This document shows, one piece after another, positions 54,271 to 63,959 of a stretch of 64,000 bases of DNA. Position 1 is the stretch's first letter, and every line of letters starts with the position of its first letter. Where the stretch lies: positions 248,001 through 312,000 of the forward strand of contig NZ_JAHVKO010000001.1 in the NCBI RefSeq assembly GCF_019800665.1. The letters are read 5' to 3'. The notes beneath the pieces are model-generated. The model did not search any database. It was not told the origin of the DNA and was given only the letters and a program-made list of their open reading frames with translations. The position numbers were made by a program, and so were the translations under genes. The stretch is from Microbulbifer agarilyticus. Lineage in GTDB: Bacteria > Pseudomonadota > Gammaproteobacteria > Pseudomonadales > Cellvibrionaceae.

Positions 54271-54280
54271 ACGACGCCGA

Positions 54281-54396
54281 GGTCGGGTGAGAACCCTCCG
54301 GTTCGATTAACTCGCGCAAGCGAGTTAAGACCGAGGCGAGTAGCCGAGCCCGCAGGGTTGAAACACGCCCTAGCGTGTTTCAAGTCCATCCCGACC
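54281..54396. repeat. Highly structured intergenic element with nested stems
   Basis: A closing stem GGTCGGG/CCCGACC pairs 54281-54287 with 54390-54396. Inside are TTAACTCGC/GCGAGTTAA with a GCAA tetraloop (54307-54328) and TTGAAACACGC/GCGTGTTTCAA with a 4-base loop (54358-54383); AACCCT/AGGGTT (54292-54297 and 54354-54359) offers an alternative pairing that overlaps the second hairpin by two bases. It may be a dispersed intergenic palindrome family or a structured RNA; copy number cannot be judged here. Confidence 0.55.
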
Positions 54397-54446
54397 GACG
54401 CCCGATACCTACCGCGTACCTTCTAAACCGAATCTGTGCTTTCTGT

Positions 54447-54923
54447 TCAGCTCGGTTGGCCCGCTTTAACCGCCCGCCGACACCCATACGCAAACACAAA
54501 CCCAGCAACCAAGCCCGCCAAACATTGCCCCAGAAGCCCCCATGTGTCTCGCGTACTAGCGATCAGGCTTACATGAAAAATCGGATGCATCGCAGCAAAA
54601 AAAGCCAGATAAGCAATCACTCCCCCGATAGGGTAAACAACCGCAGCAGGCAAGCCGGTAAAGCGGCGTAGTAAGCCCATCACCAAAAAGCCGATTGCCA
54701 GCCCGACGGCAATAACCGTTCCGTAACCGGGCAGCAGCCCGGCGATGTCCCGCCCAGTAGCCACCAGCCGATCCTGCCAGCCGATCTGTACGCCGAGTTC
54801 AGTCAGGCCGGACAGAACCACCTGAGTATGAATGATGCTGCTTAACAGGAAGGCAACGACCACCGCCACCAGATAAGACAGAAGGACCACCGATTTACGG
54901 ATCACAGTTTTTTCTTTATTCAT
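54447..54923 (-). CDS. Small inner-membrane protein, unknown function
   Basis: I do not recognise the family. ATG 54923 gives 158 residues with four hydrophobic segments: residues about 10-30 (VVLLSYLVAVVVAFLLSSII), 60-80 (YGTVIAVGLAIGFLVMGLL), 90-110 (AAVVYPIGGVIAYLAFFAAM) and 128-148 (LGQCLAGLVAGFVFAYGC). Short loops and a Lys/Arg-rich C-terminus suggest an integral inner-membrane protein. The ribosome site is weak. It is divergent from the sugar dehydrogenase gene. Confidence 0.7.
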   Translation of the reverse strand: MNKEKTVIRKSVVLLSYLVAVVVAFLLSSIIHTQVVLSGLTELGVQIGWQDRLVATGRDIAGLLPGYGTVIAVGLAIGFLVMGLLRRFTGLPAAVVYPIGGVIAYLAFFAAMHPIFHVSLIASTRDTWGLLGQCLAGLVAGFVFAYGCRRAVKAGQPS

Positions 54924-55071
54924 GCTTACGACTATGTCACAACTTTCCCGCTGCGCGAAGTGCTTGCTACCCAACGCAGCTTTCGGCGGGGCACATGAGT
55001 TGCAGTCTCGTCCCCTGTAGTGGTTACGGGTTCTGCGTTATAGTTTTCGGAACAATAAATGGAGTGCGCAA

Positions 55072-56214
55072 GTGCCAAATAGAATCAGTGTATGGGCGGG
55101 CCTTATGTCTCTCGCTCTATGTTCCACCCTCGCGATGGCTGCCCCCCCACACGATGTACCGGTGCGAGAGGCGATCAACAGTGATGCCTTTACGATTACC
55201 GAGTTGAATACAGACTTGCAGCTGCCCTGGGGGCTGTCCCTCCTGCCAGATGGCCGCATGCTGGTGGCGGAGCGCGGTGGGCGCCTGGTAATGCTGGATG
55301 CGGACGGCGGTAACCTGCATGAGATCGCGGGGCTTCCGGATGTCTACGTAAAAGGACAGGGCGGCCTGTTTGAAGTGCTGCCGGCTCCAGATTTTGCGCA
55401 AACCGGCGAAGTGTTTGTCTCTTATGCGCACGGTACCGACAAAGCCAACGGCACACGTATTAGCCGGGCTATCCTGCGCGACGGTGGCCTGCAGGATTTG
55501 CAGCCCATATTCACTGTCGAGCCACTCAAGGATACCCCGGTGCATTTTGGTGGGCGCATGGCCTTCCTGCCGGATGGCTCCTTATTGCTGACAACCGGCG
55601 ACGGTTTCGATATGCGCGAGGACGCGCAAAAGTTGCAAGGCCTGCTGGGTAAGGTCGTGCGAATCAATCGCGACGGCAGCGTGCCAGCGGATAACCCCTA
55701 CGCGAGTAACCAGGGTGCTGGAGCCAAGGTCTGGACCTATGGCCATCGCAACCCGCAGGGGCTGGTGTACGACGCGGCCAGCGACAGCGTAATAATGCAT
55801 GAGCATGGCCCAGCCGGGGGCGATGAGGTCAATATCCTGCAGGCGGGCAAAAACTACGGCTGGCCAGTTGCCACCTATGGCAAGGATTACTCCGGTGCAA
55901 TTATTTCACCGTTTACCGAGTACGAGGGTATGGAGCCCCCCCTGATGCACTGGACGCCGTCCATCGCACCGGCAGGCCTTGCCATTTACCGCGGCGAGCT
56001 GTTTCCGCAGTGGGATGGGGATCTGCTGGTAGCGGCACTGGCTGGTCGCCATTTGCGGCTGGTGCAGATGGAAGGTGGCAAGCCAATTGCACAGCAGGAA
56101 CTGATTGCGGATCTCGAAGAGCGCATTCGTGATGTACGGGTGGGGCCGGATGGTGCTATTTACCTGTTGACCGATAGCGACCAGGGCAAGCTGCTAAAGC
56201 TCCAGCCTCGCTGA
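55072..56214 (+). CDS. Secreted PQQ-dependent sugar dehydrogenase (YliI/Asd-type)
   Basis: The 380-residue protein begins with a signal peptide (ISVWAGLMSLALCSTLAMA) and is a six-bladed propeller of the soluble aldose dehydrogenase family. PQQ and Ca2+ site segments are LPWGLSLLPDGRMLVAERGGRL, VHFGGRMAFLPDGSLLLTTGDG, TYGHRNPQGLVYD, EHGPAGGDEVNIL and NYGWPVATYG. The periplasmic enzyme would oxidise aldoses with PQQ; substrate unknown. GTG 55072 is the likely start. No PQQ synthesis genes are in the window. Confidence 0.9.
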   Translation: MPNRISVWAGLMSLALCSTLAMAAPPHDVPVREAINSDAFTITELNTDLQLPWGLSLLPDGRMLVAERGGRLVMLDADGGNLHEIAGLPDVYVKGQGGLFEVLPAPDFAQTGEVFVSYAHGTDKANGTRISRAILRDGGLQDLQPIFTVEPLKDTPVHFGGRMAFLPDGSLLLTTGDGFDMREDAQKLQGLLGKVVRINRDGSVPADNPYASNQGAGAKVWTYGHRNPQGLVYDAASDSVIMHEHGPAGGDEVNILQAGKNYGWPVATYGKDYSGAIISPFTEYEGMEPPLMHWTPSIAPAGLAIYRGELFPQWDGDLLVAALAGRHLRLVQMEGGKPIAQQELIADLEERIRDVRVGPDGAIYLLTDSDQGKLLKLQPR

Positions 56215-56266
56215 TCACTACAAAATACCCACTGACGATAATTAAACAACGCACCCAGGGGCTTAA

Positions 56267-57544
56267 ATGTCACTCAAAACTTATCTCCGTCGCTCTGCCA
56301 TCGTGCTCGGCTTATTCAGCACACCGGCGCTGGCGATCACTTACATTAGCGCCGACCGCATGATCGATGTGGAAACCGGCAAGGTTATCGAAGCGCCGGT
56401 GGTTACCGTGGATGGCAACCGCATCACGGCAGTTACCGCCAATGGTAAAGTTCCAGAGGATGCGATTCGCCTGCCAGGCACTACTTTGGTGCCAGGGTTG
56501 ATGGATATGCACGTACATCTCACGGGGGATGCGCATACCCATGGCTACCGTCGTCTGGCGGTATCTTCCGTGCGCTCGGCGCTTACCGGTGCCAAGAATG
56601 CGCGCATCTCGCTGGATAAAGGCTTCACCACCATGCGCAACCTGGGTGCGGGTGGCTATGCGGATGTGGCATTGCGGGATGCGATTAATGATGGCGATAT
56701 TCCGGGGCCGCGTCTGTTCGTTTCCGGTCCGTCGATCGGCATTACCGGTGGGCACTGCGATAACAACCTGCTACCGGTGGAATACGATGCGGTCGGCGGT
56801 GGCGTTGCCGATGGTCCCTGGGCGGTGCGCGCCAAGGTACGTGAAAACCTGAAGTACGGGGCGGACCTGATCAAGCTTTGTGCCACCGGTGGCGTCATGT
56901 CCAAGGGCACCGAGCCGGGCGCCCAGCAGCTGGCACTTGAAGAAATGCAGGCCGCGGTAACCGAGGCTCACAACCGCGGCACCACCGTGGCCGCACATGC
57001 GCACGGCACTGCCGGTATCAAGGCTGCTATTCGCGCGGGTGTGGATTCGGTAGAGCACGCCAGCTTTCTGGATAAAGAGGCGATCCGCCTGGCGAAAAAG
57101 CACGGCACCGTATTGTCCATGGATATTTACGTAACCGAATACATTCTTTCCGAGGGCGAAAAGGCGGGTATTCTGCCGGAGAGCCTGGAAAAGGAGCGTC
57201 GTGTTGGTGGCAAGCAGCGCGAGAGCTTCCGCTACGCGGTGGAAGAGGGCGTGAAAATGGTATTCGGCTCCGATGCAGCGGTATATCCGCACGGCCAGAA
57301 TGCGCGCCAGTTCTCCCGTATGGTGACGTTCGGTATGACGCCGCTACAGGCCTTGCAGGCATCTACCATCAATGCGGCGGAACTGCTGGGTAAACAGGAA
57401 GACCTGGGTAGTATCCGCGTGGGTAAGCTTGCGGACCTGGTGGCGGTACCGGGTAACCCGCTGGACGATATTTCCGTAATGGAAAATGTGCAGTTCGTGA
57501 TGAAGGATGGCGAAGTATTTAAAAATACGCTGAAAAACTTCTAA
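56267..57544 (+). CDS. Secreted amidohydrolase (imidazolonepropionase/prolidase-like)
   Basis: The 425-residue protein has a signal peptide (MSLKTYLRRSAIVLGLFSTPALA) and an amidohydrolase TIM barrel. Metal-binding sites include MDMHVHLTGD near residue 84, AAHAHGTAGIKAAIRAGVDSVEHASF and the Asp in FGSDAAVYPHGQN. The C-terminal beta-sandwich ends in GSIRVGKLADLVAVPGNPLDDI. Members are dipeptidases acting on Xaa-Pro and related peptides. It lies 52 bases after the sugar dehydrogenase. Confidence 0.88.
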   Translation: MSLKTYLRRSAIVLGLFSTPALAITYISADRMIDVETGKVIEAPVVTVDGNRITAVTANGKVPEDAIRLPGTTLVPGLMDMHVHLTGDAHTHGYRRLAVSSVRSALTGAKNARISLDKGFTTMRNLGAGGYADVALRDAINDGDIPGPRLFVSGPSIGITGGHCDNNLLPVEYDAVGGGVADGPWAVRAKVRENLKYGADLIKLCATGGVMSKGTEPGAQQLALEEMQAAVTEAHNRGTTVAAHAHGTAGIKAAIRAGVDSVEHASFLDKEAIRLAKKHGTVLSMDIYVTEYILSEGEKAGILPESLEKERRVGGKQRESFRYAVEEGVKMVFGSDAAVYPHGQNARQFSRMVTFGMTPLQALQASTINAAELLGKQEDLGSIRVGKLADLVAVPGNPLDDISVMENVQFVMKDGEVFKNTLKNF

Positions 57545-57575
57545 GTTTTCGCTAGCCAGCCCTGCTATTGGAAAG

Positions 57576-57616
57576 GCCCGCGGACAACTCAATCTGGAGT
57601 TGCCGTGGGCTTTTTT
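57576..57616 (+). terminator. Intrinsic terminator behind the amidohydrolase gene
   Basis: GCCC-CGG-AACTC pairs with GAGTT-CCG-GGGC across a 6-base loop (57576-57610), followed by six Ts. Confidence 0.88.
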
Positions 57617-57656
57617 GTATGTCGGACTTCTCTCTCACAGAGAAGAGCAGGAAAAG

Positions 57657-59366
57657 TCAGTGCCCCCAATCTCCTACCTTGTCTGATCCGGGAAGATAGA
57701 ATTCGAGATAACTTTCTACCGAAAAAGGTAACTCTTCGGTCACTTGCTTGACCCGCTCGGCGATCGCCTTGGTTTCCGGGCGCGCATTGGACAATCCGGT
57801 GTACGGGATGCCCTTGGCGTTCGGCATATCCGGATATTTCTTTTTCATCAGCTCGTGCCGGGCGACCATCCGGTTAAATTGACCCTGGGTGTGAATCAGT
57901 GGGGTCAGTTGCGGATTTTCTTCTCGAGGGTCCATGTACAGGTCGAAATAGGCCTCGGGCATACCGGATGCGGCTACATCACCGGCACCGATCCAGTGGC
58001 GCTTATAGCGGCCTTTTACCGTGGCACCGAGTTCGTGCCCCGCGTAGATAAATACATAGTCTCGTCGGCTGTGGGTGTCGCCTTTGAGCAGTAGCGCGGT
58101 TTGGTCGAGACCATCCACCACGCGGTCGGTTGGGATATTGTCCTTGGCGCCGCCAAGGCGGGCGAAGGTGGTGTAGAGGTCGGTGACGTGAATGATGTCG
58201 CCGACGGTTTGCCCCTGCTCAATCATCCCGGGCCACCAGGCAAATGCCGGTACCCGCACGCCACCTTCGGTGAAGTCACCCTTGCCGCCGCGATACAGCA
58301 TCGGCAGCATGCCCCAGCCCGTAGGTGGGCTGTGTACCATGGGGCCGTTATCCGCCATGGCGATAAACAGGGTGTTCTCCGCAATGCCCAGTGTTTTGAG
58401 TTCTTCCATCAGCTGGCCAACGAAGTCGTCTACCGCCGGGAAGGCGTCGGCGACCATCAGGCCAGCAACGGAATTTTTGGGATTGTAGACGGCGAGGAAG
58501 TTGAGAAAGTTGGGCCAGTAGGCCACGAAAAAGGGTTTTTTCGCTTCTGCATTACGCCGAATAAAATCGATGGTGCGGCGCTCAGCCTCCGGGTCAAACT
58601 TGGCAAAACATTCGTTGGATGTGCCGCACCACTCTTTACCTTGTTCTCCCTTTTTGCCCTCGATATTCATTACCCAGCCCTCGGGAATTAATCCGGGGTT
58701 ATCCAGGCGGTAGGGATCGGGTGGGTAGATCTCTGGGGCGAATCCCAGTACTGCATTTACCGCGTTGGCCTGCGGGTTATACAGGGAGGTGATTTGGTTC
58801 ATCGGGGTAAACAGTGCTTCGTCAAACCCCTGGTTGTGCAGGTAGCTTTCTTCGATATCCCCAAGGTGCCCCTTGCCGAAAAATGCGGTGGCGTAGCCGC
58901 TTTTGGACAGTACCTCGGCGATGGTGACTTCCTCTTCGCGCATGCCGGAAAATTCGTGGGGCATGCCGACAACCCCCATGCCGTGGCGCACCGGGTGCCG
59001 CCCGGTAAGGAATGCCGCGCGCGTTGGCGTACAGGAGGGCTCGCTGTACATGCGAGTGAAGTTGATGCCCTCGGCAGCCATTTTGTTGATGTTTGGTGTG
59101 GTGTAGCCGAAGTTCTTTTGCAGGGCAGGGAAGCCTACGGCGCCAAATGCGGTGTCGTCCCAAAGCAGGTAAACGATGTTGGGTGGCTGGCCATATTTTT
59201 GGCGCAACTGCCGCAGTTTTTGGTCCAGCTCCTGATCTTCCTGTTTCCATTTTTCGCCGTGTTGTAGCTTCAGCACGTAGTACTCGGCGTCGTGTACGAC
59301 CTTGTCGGCGAGTACCGTGAGCGGCAAGAATATGCTGACAAGAAAAAGGGTGGTGGCGCGCATCAT
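57657..59366 (-). CDS. Secreted sulfatase (arylsulfatase family)
   Basis: ATG 59366 gives 569 residues with a signal peptide (MMRATTLFLVSIFLPLTVLA). The sulfatase signature CTPTR, with Cys112 as the residue converted to formylglycine, is followed by AAFLTGRHPVRHG. Metal-binding Asp70 and Asp71 lie in LLWDDTAFG, and FFGKGHLGD and AMADNGPMVHSP are further active-site elements. Members desulfate sulfated carbohydrates or phenols; the substrate is unknown. No formylglycine-generating enzyme is in the window. The gene is convergent with the amidohydrolase. Confidence 0.9.
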   Translation of the reverse strand: MMRATTLFLVSIFLPLTVLADKVVHDAEYYVLKLQHGEKWKQEDQELDQKLRQLRQKYGQPPNIVYLLWDDTAFGAVGFPALQKNFGYTTPNINKMAAEGINFTRMYSEPSCTPTRAAFLTGRHPVRHGMGVVGMPHEFSGMREEEVTIAEVLSKSGYATAFFGKGHLGDIEESYLHNQGFDEALFTPMNQITSLYNPQANAVNAVLGFAPEIYPPDPYRLDNPGLIPEGWVMNIEGKKGEQGKEWCGTSNECFAKFDPEAERRTIDFIRRNAEAKKPFFVAYWPNFLNFLAVYNPKNSVAGLMVADAFPAVDDFVGQLMEELKTLGIAENTLFIAMADNGPMVHSPPTGWGMLPMLYRGGKGDFTEGGVRVPAFAWWPGMIEQGQTVGDIIHVTDLYTTFARLGGAKDNIPTDRVVDGLDQTALLLKGDTHSRRDYVFIYAGHELGATVKGRYKRHWIGAGDVAASGMPEAYFDLYMDPREENPQLTPLIHTQGQFNRMVARHELMKKKYPDMPNAKGIPYTGLSNARPETKAIAERVKQVTEELPFSVESYLEFYLPGSDKVGDWGH

Positions 59367-59580
59367 GGTGTTACTTCCCAAACCTGCTGGTGAATGATTG
59401 GTAGCGACTTCGCAAACAATGAAAAGGCGCACATCATCAGGCGCTAACCGAAGGAGATAACGGGTGGAATTAACCCAACGCTAGCAGGCTAACTTTAGGG
59501 TACTGTGGGGCAGGTGAGCGGAGTCGGGCGCCAGTTGGGTGTCTGTGCTCTGTAAATGCGAATTTGGCGAGAGGCTAGAA

Positions 59581-59612
59581 AAGCAAAAGACCCGGGGATT
59601 ACCATCCGCGGG
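59581..59612 (-). terminator. Likely terminator of the RND operon
   Basis: Read on the minus strand, CCCG-GGAT pairs with ATCC-CGGG with one internal mismatch and a 4-base loop, followed by TCTTTTGC. It lies 28 bases after the RND stop. Confidence 0.7.
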
Positions 59613-59639
59613 CCTTGGTTTACGTCGCAGCTGAACCGG

Positions 59640-62600
59640 TCAGACTTCGGTGACAGGAGTCTGGGGGCTGCCAGTCAGTTTCCGCTTCACCGCGGCCTTG
59701 GTGCGAGAAGCCACGTTACTGATGTCGACACCAATTCCGTACATGGCGGGTACCAGCAGCAGGGTCACGAAGAATGCCACGAATACACCGAATGCCAGTG
59801 CCACCACGATGGGCTGCAGGAAGGCGGCCTGAATGCTGCGCTCCAGCATCATTGGCAGCAGGCCGACAATGGTGGTGACGGTGGTCAGCAGGATCGGACG
59901 GAAACGCGCCACGCCCGCTTCTACTACCGCCTTGATGGGTTCCATGCCTTTCTCCCGCAGGCGATTACAGTGGTCCATCAATACCAGGTTGTCGTTGACC
60001 ACCACCCCGGCCGCTGCGGCAATGCCGAAATAGCTGAAGATGGCCATGGTTATCCCCATCACACCGTGGCCCAGGATCGCGCCGACAAATGCGAAGGGGA
60101 TCGCGATCAGGATCAGGATGGGCTGGAAGTAGCTGCGGAATGCCACCGCCAGCAGGCTGTACATGGCGAAGAATGCCATGGTGTACAGACCGAGTACTTC
60201 CTGAATAAAGCGTTTTTCGCCTTCAGCCTGACCCACCGCACCGCGCACGATACCGGGGTAGCGGGCTTCCCAGTCGGGGAAGAAGTTTTCATTCAGGTCC
60301 TTCATGATGTCGCCGCGTACATCATCTTTCAGGTCCGCCATCACGCGCGCGGCACGGTTACCGTTCCAGCGCTGGATGCGTTTGATGCCCGGTGCGTATT
60401 CCAGATTGGCGACGGCAAGCAGCGGCACTTCACGGCCATCACTGGTGCGCACACGGAAGTCCTTCAGGCTTTCAATGGAGCGACGCGACTCCAGCGGGTA
60501 GCGCACCATGACTTTTACGTCCTGGCCGCCGCGCGGCAGGCGCTGTACTTCTTCACCGAAATAGGCCTGGCGCACCTGGCGATTGACTTCGGCCAGGGTC
60601 AGGCCAAGTTTGGTGGCACCGGGCTTCAGGTCGATACGGATTTCTTCCGAGGCACCTTCCAGGTTGTTGCGCACGTCGTAGAGGCTTTCGTAAGTGCGCA
60701 GTTGGGCTTCCAGTTCGGCGGTGGCATCGCGCAGCACGTCGAGGTCCGGGTGGCGAATGGAGAGTTCAAAACCCGGCCCGTTGTTGTTGAACGAGTACTG
60801 TACCGATACCTCCTTGGCGTCTGGGATCTCGCCGAGCAGTTCACGCAGGCGCAGCGCGGCGTCCTTGGCGGTCATGTCGCGCGTTTCCGGCGGCGCCAGC
60901 TGCACAATGGCCATAACACTGTCACGGCGTGAGCGGGTGTACCAGTTCTCGATCAGTGCGCCTTCGCCATTGGTGCGCTGGTTGACCTCTTCTTCCAGGC
61001 GCTTCTCCGCATCCTGAAGCTGGGCGAGGATTTCCAGTGCACGGCTGTAGGGCGCGCCCTCTGGCATGACCACGTTCACAATAATCTGGTCGGATTCGAT
61101 TTCCGGCATAAAGCTTTTCTTCACCCAGCCGCTGCCGAATGCGCCAAAGCCGATAAACATTGCCCCAACAAAAATGCTCAAGGTGAGGTAACGGCGACCC
61201 ACCGCCCACTGGCCAATGCGGCGGTAGTGGTTCTGGGCAACGTACACAATGCCGTTGGCAATCTTTTGTTGCAGGCGACCGAAGCGGCCCGGGTTTTCCC
61301 GCGGCTTCAGGTTGTTAAGGTGCGCCGGCAAGATAAACAGCGACTCGATCAGGGAGAACACCAGGGCCAGGATCACCACCCAGGTAATATGACGTGTGAA
61401 CTCACTGGTAGATCCGCTGATAAAAATCCACGGCAGGAATGCGAGGATAGTGGTCAATACCGCGAAGATAACCGGCTTCGCCACCAGCTGGGTGCCCAGG
61501 GTTGCCGCACTCAGGCTATTGCCGCGGTGTTCGGGGTTGTGTGATTCGGTATGGATGCTCTCGCCCACCACGATAGCGTCGTCCACCACGATGCCGAGTA
61601 CCAGCAGGAACGCGAAGGTAGACAGCATGTTCAGGGAAACACCAACGCTCGGCAGCAGGACAAAGGCGCCGGCGTAGGCGGTACCAATACCCACCGATAC
61701 CCAGAAGGCCACCTTGGGGCGCAGGCTGAACACCAGCACCAGCAATACCAGTAGCAGACCCATAAAGGCGGAGCTGCTGATGGTTTCCATGCGACCTTTA
61801 AACTCTTCTGCGTTATCGGTCCATAGTGTCAGCTCGGCACCTGCGGGCAGGGTCTTCTTCCGCTCGGCGATCCATTTGCGAATGGAGTCGGAGGCGGTAA
61901 CGATGTCCATGGTCTCGGTGCTCATGACCTGCAGCAGCACCGCCGGCTCGCCATTCAGGGTGGCCAGGATCTCATTGTCTTCAAAGCCGTCTACAACCGT
62001 GGCCACATCGCCCACGCGGATGGTGCCGCCATCGGCTGTCTGGCGGACGATGATATTGGCAAACTCTTGTTCGGTGTCTGCCTGCTTGCGCACTTTCAGC
62101 TGATAGGCGCCGACTTCGGTACGCACGGTACCGGCGGACTGGTTAATGGAGTTGGCACGGATAGCATCGGCAAGTTCCTGGAAGGTCATGCCGTAGCGGC
62201 GCAGGGCCTGCTCGCTGACCTCAATGGAGACTTCTTCCATGCGTGTACCGAACAGCTGCACCACGGAAATAGCGGGTAGGGTGGCCACTTCCCGACGCAG
62301 TTGTTCCGCCAAGCGCTTAAGTTCACGCTCACTCAGGTCGCCGTGCACCGCCACGCGAATAAATTCCTGGCGGTTTACCCACTGGTGTACCTGTGGCGGC
62401 TCAATACCACGGGGGAATGAAGAAATACCGTCCACGCGGATTTTTACATCGTTCATAAAACGGGAAAAATCGACGGTAGTTTCGGCGAGGATATACACGC
62501 CGCCATATCCCTCGGCGGAGGTGGAGCGAATCCATTCAATATTGTCGAGCTCGCTCACCGCTTCTTCGATACGCGAGACGATTTGTTCTTCCACTTCCTG

Positions 62601-62771
62601 TGGTGCAGCGCCCGGCCAGGACACATTAATCTCGAGTCCTGGGAAACGAACCTGTGGGTCCATTTCCCGTTCCATGCTGAAAAAGCCAATAACACCGGCG
62701 ACAAGAATGCCAATCATGGCGAGGTTGGCGGCAACCCGGTTACTGGCCCACCATGCAATCAAACTATTCAT
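59640..62771 (-). CDS. RND efflux pump inner-membrane subunit
   Basis: The 1043-residue protein has the AcrB/MexB-type layout: twelve membrane helices and two large periplasmic loops. The N-terminus is MNSLIAWWASNRVAANLAM, the proton-relay aspartates lie in TM4 (GIVVDDAIVVGE), and the TM10-TM11 region has AAAAGVVVNDNLVLMDHCNRL. It takes up substrates from the periplasm and passes them to an outer-membrane channel, which is not encoded here. It is the second gene of an operon with the membrane fusion protein, 12 bases after it. Confidence 0.92.
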   Translation of the reverse strand: MNSLIAWWASNRVAANLAMIGILVAGVIGFFSMEREMDPQVRFPGLEINVSWPGAAPQEVEEQIVSRIEEAVSELDNIEWIRSTSAEGYGGVYILAETTVDFSRFMNDVKIRVDGISSFPRGIEPPQVHQWVNRQEFIRVAVHGDLSERELKRLAEQLRREVATLPAISVVQLFGTRMEEVSIEVSEQALRRYGMTFQELADAIRANSINQSAGTVRTEVGAYQLKVRKQADTEQEFANIIVRQTADGGTIRVGDVATVVDGFEDNEILATLNGEPAVLLQVMSTETMDIVTASDSIRKWIAERKKTLPAGAELTLWTDNAEEFKGRMETISSSAFMGLLLVLLVLVFSLRPKVAFWVSVGIGTAYAGAFVLLPSVGVSLNMLSTFAFLLVLGIVVDDAIVVGESIHTESHNPEHRGNSLSAATLGTQLVAKPVIFAVLTTILAFLPWIFISGSTSEFTRHITWVVILALVFSLIESLFILPAHLNNLKPRENPGRFGRLQQKIANGIVYVAQNHYRRIGQWAVGRRYLTLSIFVGAMFIGFGAFGSGWVKKSFMPEIESDQIIVNVVMPEGAPYSRALEILAQLQDAEKRLEEEVNQRTNGEGALIENWYTRSRRDSVMAIVQLAPPETRDMTAKDAALRLRELLGEIPDAKEVSVQYSFNNNGPGFELSIRHPDLDVLRDATAELEAQLRTYESLYDVRNNLEGASEEIRIDLKPGATKLGLTLAEVNRQVRQAYFGEEVQRLPRGGQDVKVMVRYPLESRRSIESLKDFRVRTSDGREVPLLAVANLEYAPGIKRIQRWNGNRAARVMADLKDDVRGDIMKDLNENFFPDWEARYPGIVRGAVGQAEGEKRFIQEVLGLYTMAFFAMYSLLAVAFRSYFQPILILIAIPFAFVGAILGHGVMGITMAIFSYFGIAAAAGVVVNDNLVLMDHCNRLREKGMEPIKAVVEAGVARFRPILLTTVTTIVGLLPMMLERSIQAAFLQPIVVALAFGVFVAFFVTLLLVPAMYGIGVDISNVASRTKAAVKRKLTGSPQTPVTEV

Positions 62772-62783
62772 GGGTGTGAGTCC

Positions 62784-63959
62784 TTATCGACGAGCCAGTT
62801 GGGTGATTGGCTGAACTTCCATACCTTCCACCGGATTGGCAATGGTGGAGGTCACAACGCGCTCGCCATCGGCAACGCCAGCGGCGATCACTACACGGTT
62901 TTCGGAGGTGGAGAGTACCTCGACGGTGCGAATATTCAGGCGGTTATCGGCGTCGACAACGTAAACCTTGTCAGCGCTGCGCAGCGCTTCGCGGGGAACC
63001 ACGACGGCATTGCGTTCCGCGGTGGATGCCGCTTCTGCATTTACAAACAAACCAACTGCCAGAGGCACACCATCGCTGGCGCCCTTGCCGTAAGGATCGG
63101 CAACTTCGGCAACCGCATAAATCAGGCGGGTTTGCTGATCAATCGTTGCCTGGGTACGCACGATACGTCCGCTCCACTGCTGCTCATGGTTGCCTACCAG
63201 TGCGGAAAGTTTTACTTCCGGACCAGGATTGTTGTCGCCAGCGACGAAGCCCAGTGGCAGGCCGAGCTCCTGCAGCTGGTTGTCGGTCAGCGGAAGGCGA
63301 ATTTCTACACGATCGGTGGCGAATACGCGGCCCAGCGAAGTACCGGCGGTAACGTATTGGCCAACACCCACTTCGCGACTCACCACACGGCCGCGGTAAG
63401 GCAGGTGAATTTTGGTGCGTGCGAGGTCCATTTTTGCATCGGTCAGCGCAGCCTTGGCGGCACGCAGGTTTGCTTCTGCTTCCAGTACTTGCGGTTTGTT
63501 TACCTGCAACGGGGTTGGTTCTTTATTCGGGTTCAGGTTTAACCACTGCTGGCGTTTGATCGCCGCAGCAGCCTGAGCTTGCAGTAACAGTACCTCAGCT
63601 TGTGCCACACGCGCTTTGGCCTGGGCAACTTCCAGCTGGTAGTCGGCATCGTCGATTTGGATCAGGGTTTCGCCGGCTTCAAAGCCTGCGCCTTCCGCAA
63701 AGCGATCGGCGATCGCCGTGATGCGTCCGGATACCTGTGGGGTCAGATCGATTTCGGTGTGCGCGCGCACTTCCCCTTGTGTCGTTACACGCAATTGCAC
63801 CGGTTCGGCACGGGCCTCAGAAGTAACCAGCGAAATCAAACGCTGCTCCTCTTCCTTCTTTTCAGGCTCCGGTTTTGCTGCGGACATCCATTGTACGGCG
63901 CCGAACGAGGCCGCAATTACGAGAACCGGGGCCATCACATTCAAGATTTTTTTCTTCAT
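62784..63959 (-). CDS. RND efflux periplasmic adaptor (membrane fusion protein)
   Basis: The 391-residue adaptor has an N-terminal membrane anchor (ILNVMAPVLVIAASFGAVQW), a lipoyl/hairpin region with two long helices (residues about 110-175), and barrel domains with GRVVSREVGVGQYVTAG and the C-terminal membrane-proximal domain. It links the RND pump to an outer-membrane channel. Its 5' end lies about 40 bases inside the right edge of the window, so the promoter is mostly out of sight. Confidence 0.92.
   Translation of the reverse strand: MKKKILNVMAPVLVIAASFGAVQWMSAAKPEPEKKEEEQRLISLVTSEARAEPVQLRVTTQGEVRAHTEIDLTPQVSGRITAIADRFAEGAGFEAGETLIQIDDADYQLEVAQAKARVAQAEVLLLQAQAAAAIKRQQWLNLNPNKEPTPLQVNKPQVLEAEANLRAAKAALTDAKMDLARTKIHLPYRGRVVSREVGVGQYVTAGTSLGRVFATDRVEIRLPLTDNQLQELGLPLGFVAGDNNPGPEVKLSALVGNHEQQWSGRIVRTQATIDQQTRLIYAVAEVADPYGKGASDGVPLAVGLFVNAEAASTAERNAVVVPREALRSADKVYVVDADNRLNIRTVEVLSTSENRVVIAAGVADGERVVTSTIANPVEGMEVQPITQLARR

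Noticed and set aside
54111..54389. Minus-strand frame with VREGFEPSI and CFNPAGSATRLG
   Set aside because: It translates tRNA-Ser and the structured intergenic element; these phrases occur in many false gene calls.
59556..60932. Long plus-strand frame of 458 codons opposite the RND pump
   Set aside because: It is antisense to a strongly conserved pump gene, has no ribosome site and its product is His/Gln-rich and unlike known proteins. It follows from the codon pattern of the real gene.
62583..63542. Plus-strand frame of 319 codons over the RND/adaptor junction
   Set aside because: It runs across the 5' end of the RND gene and most of the adaptor gene on the opposite strand, with no family match or ribosome site.
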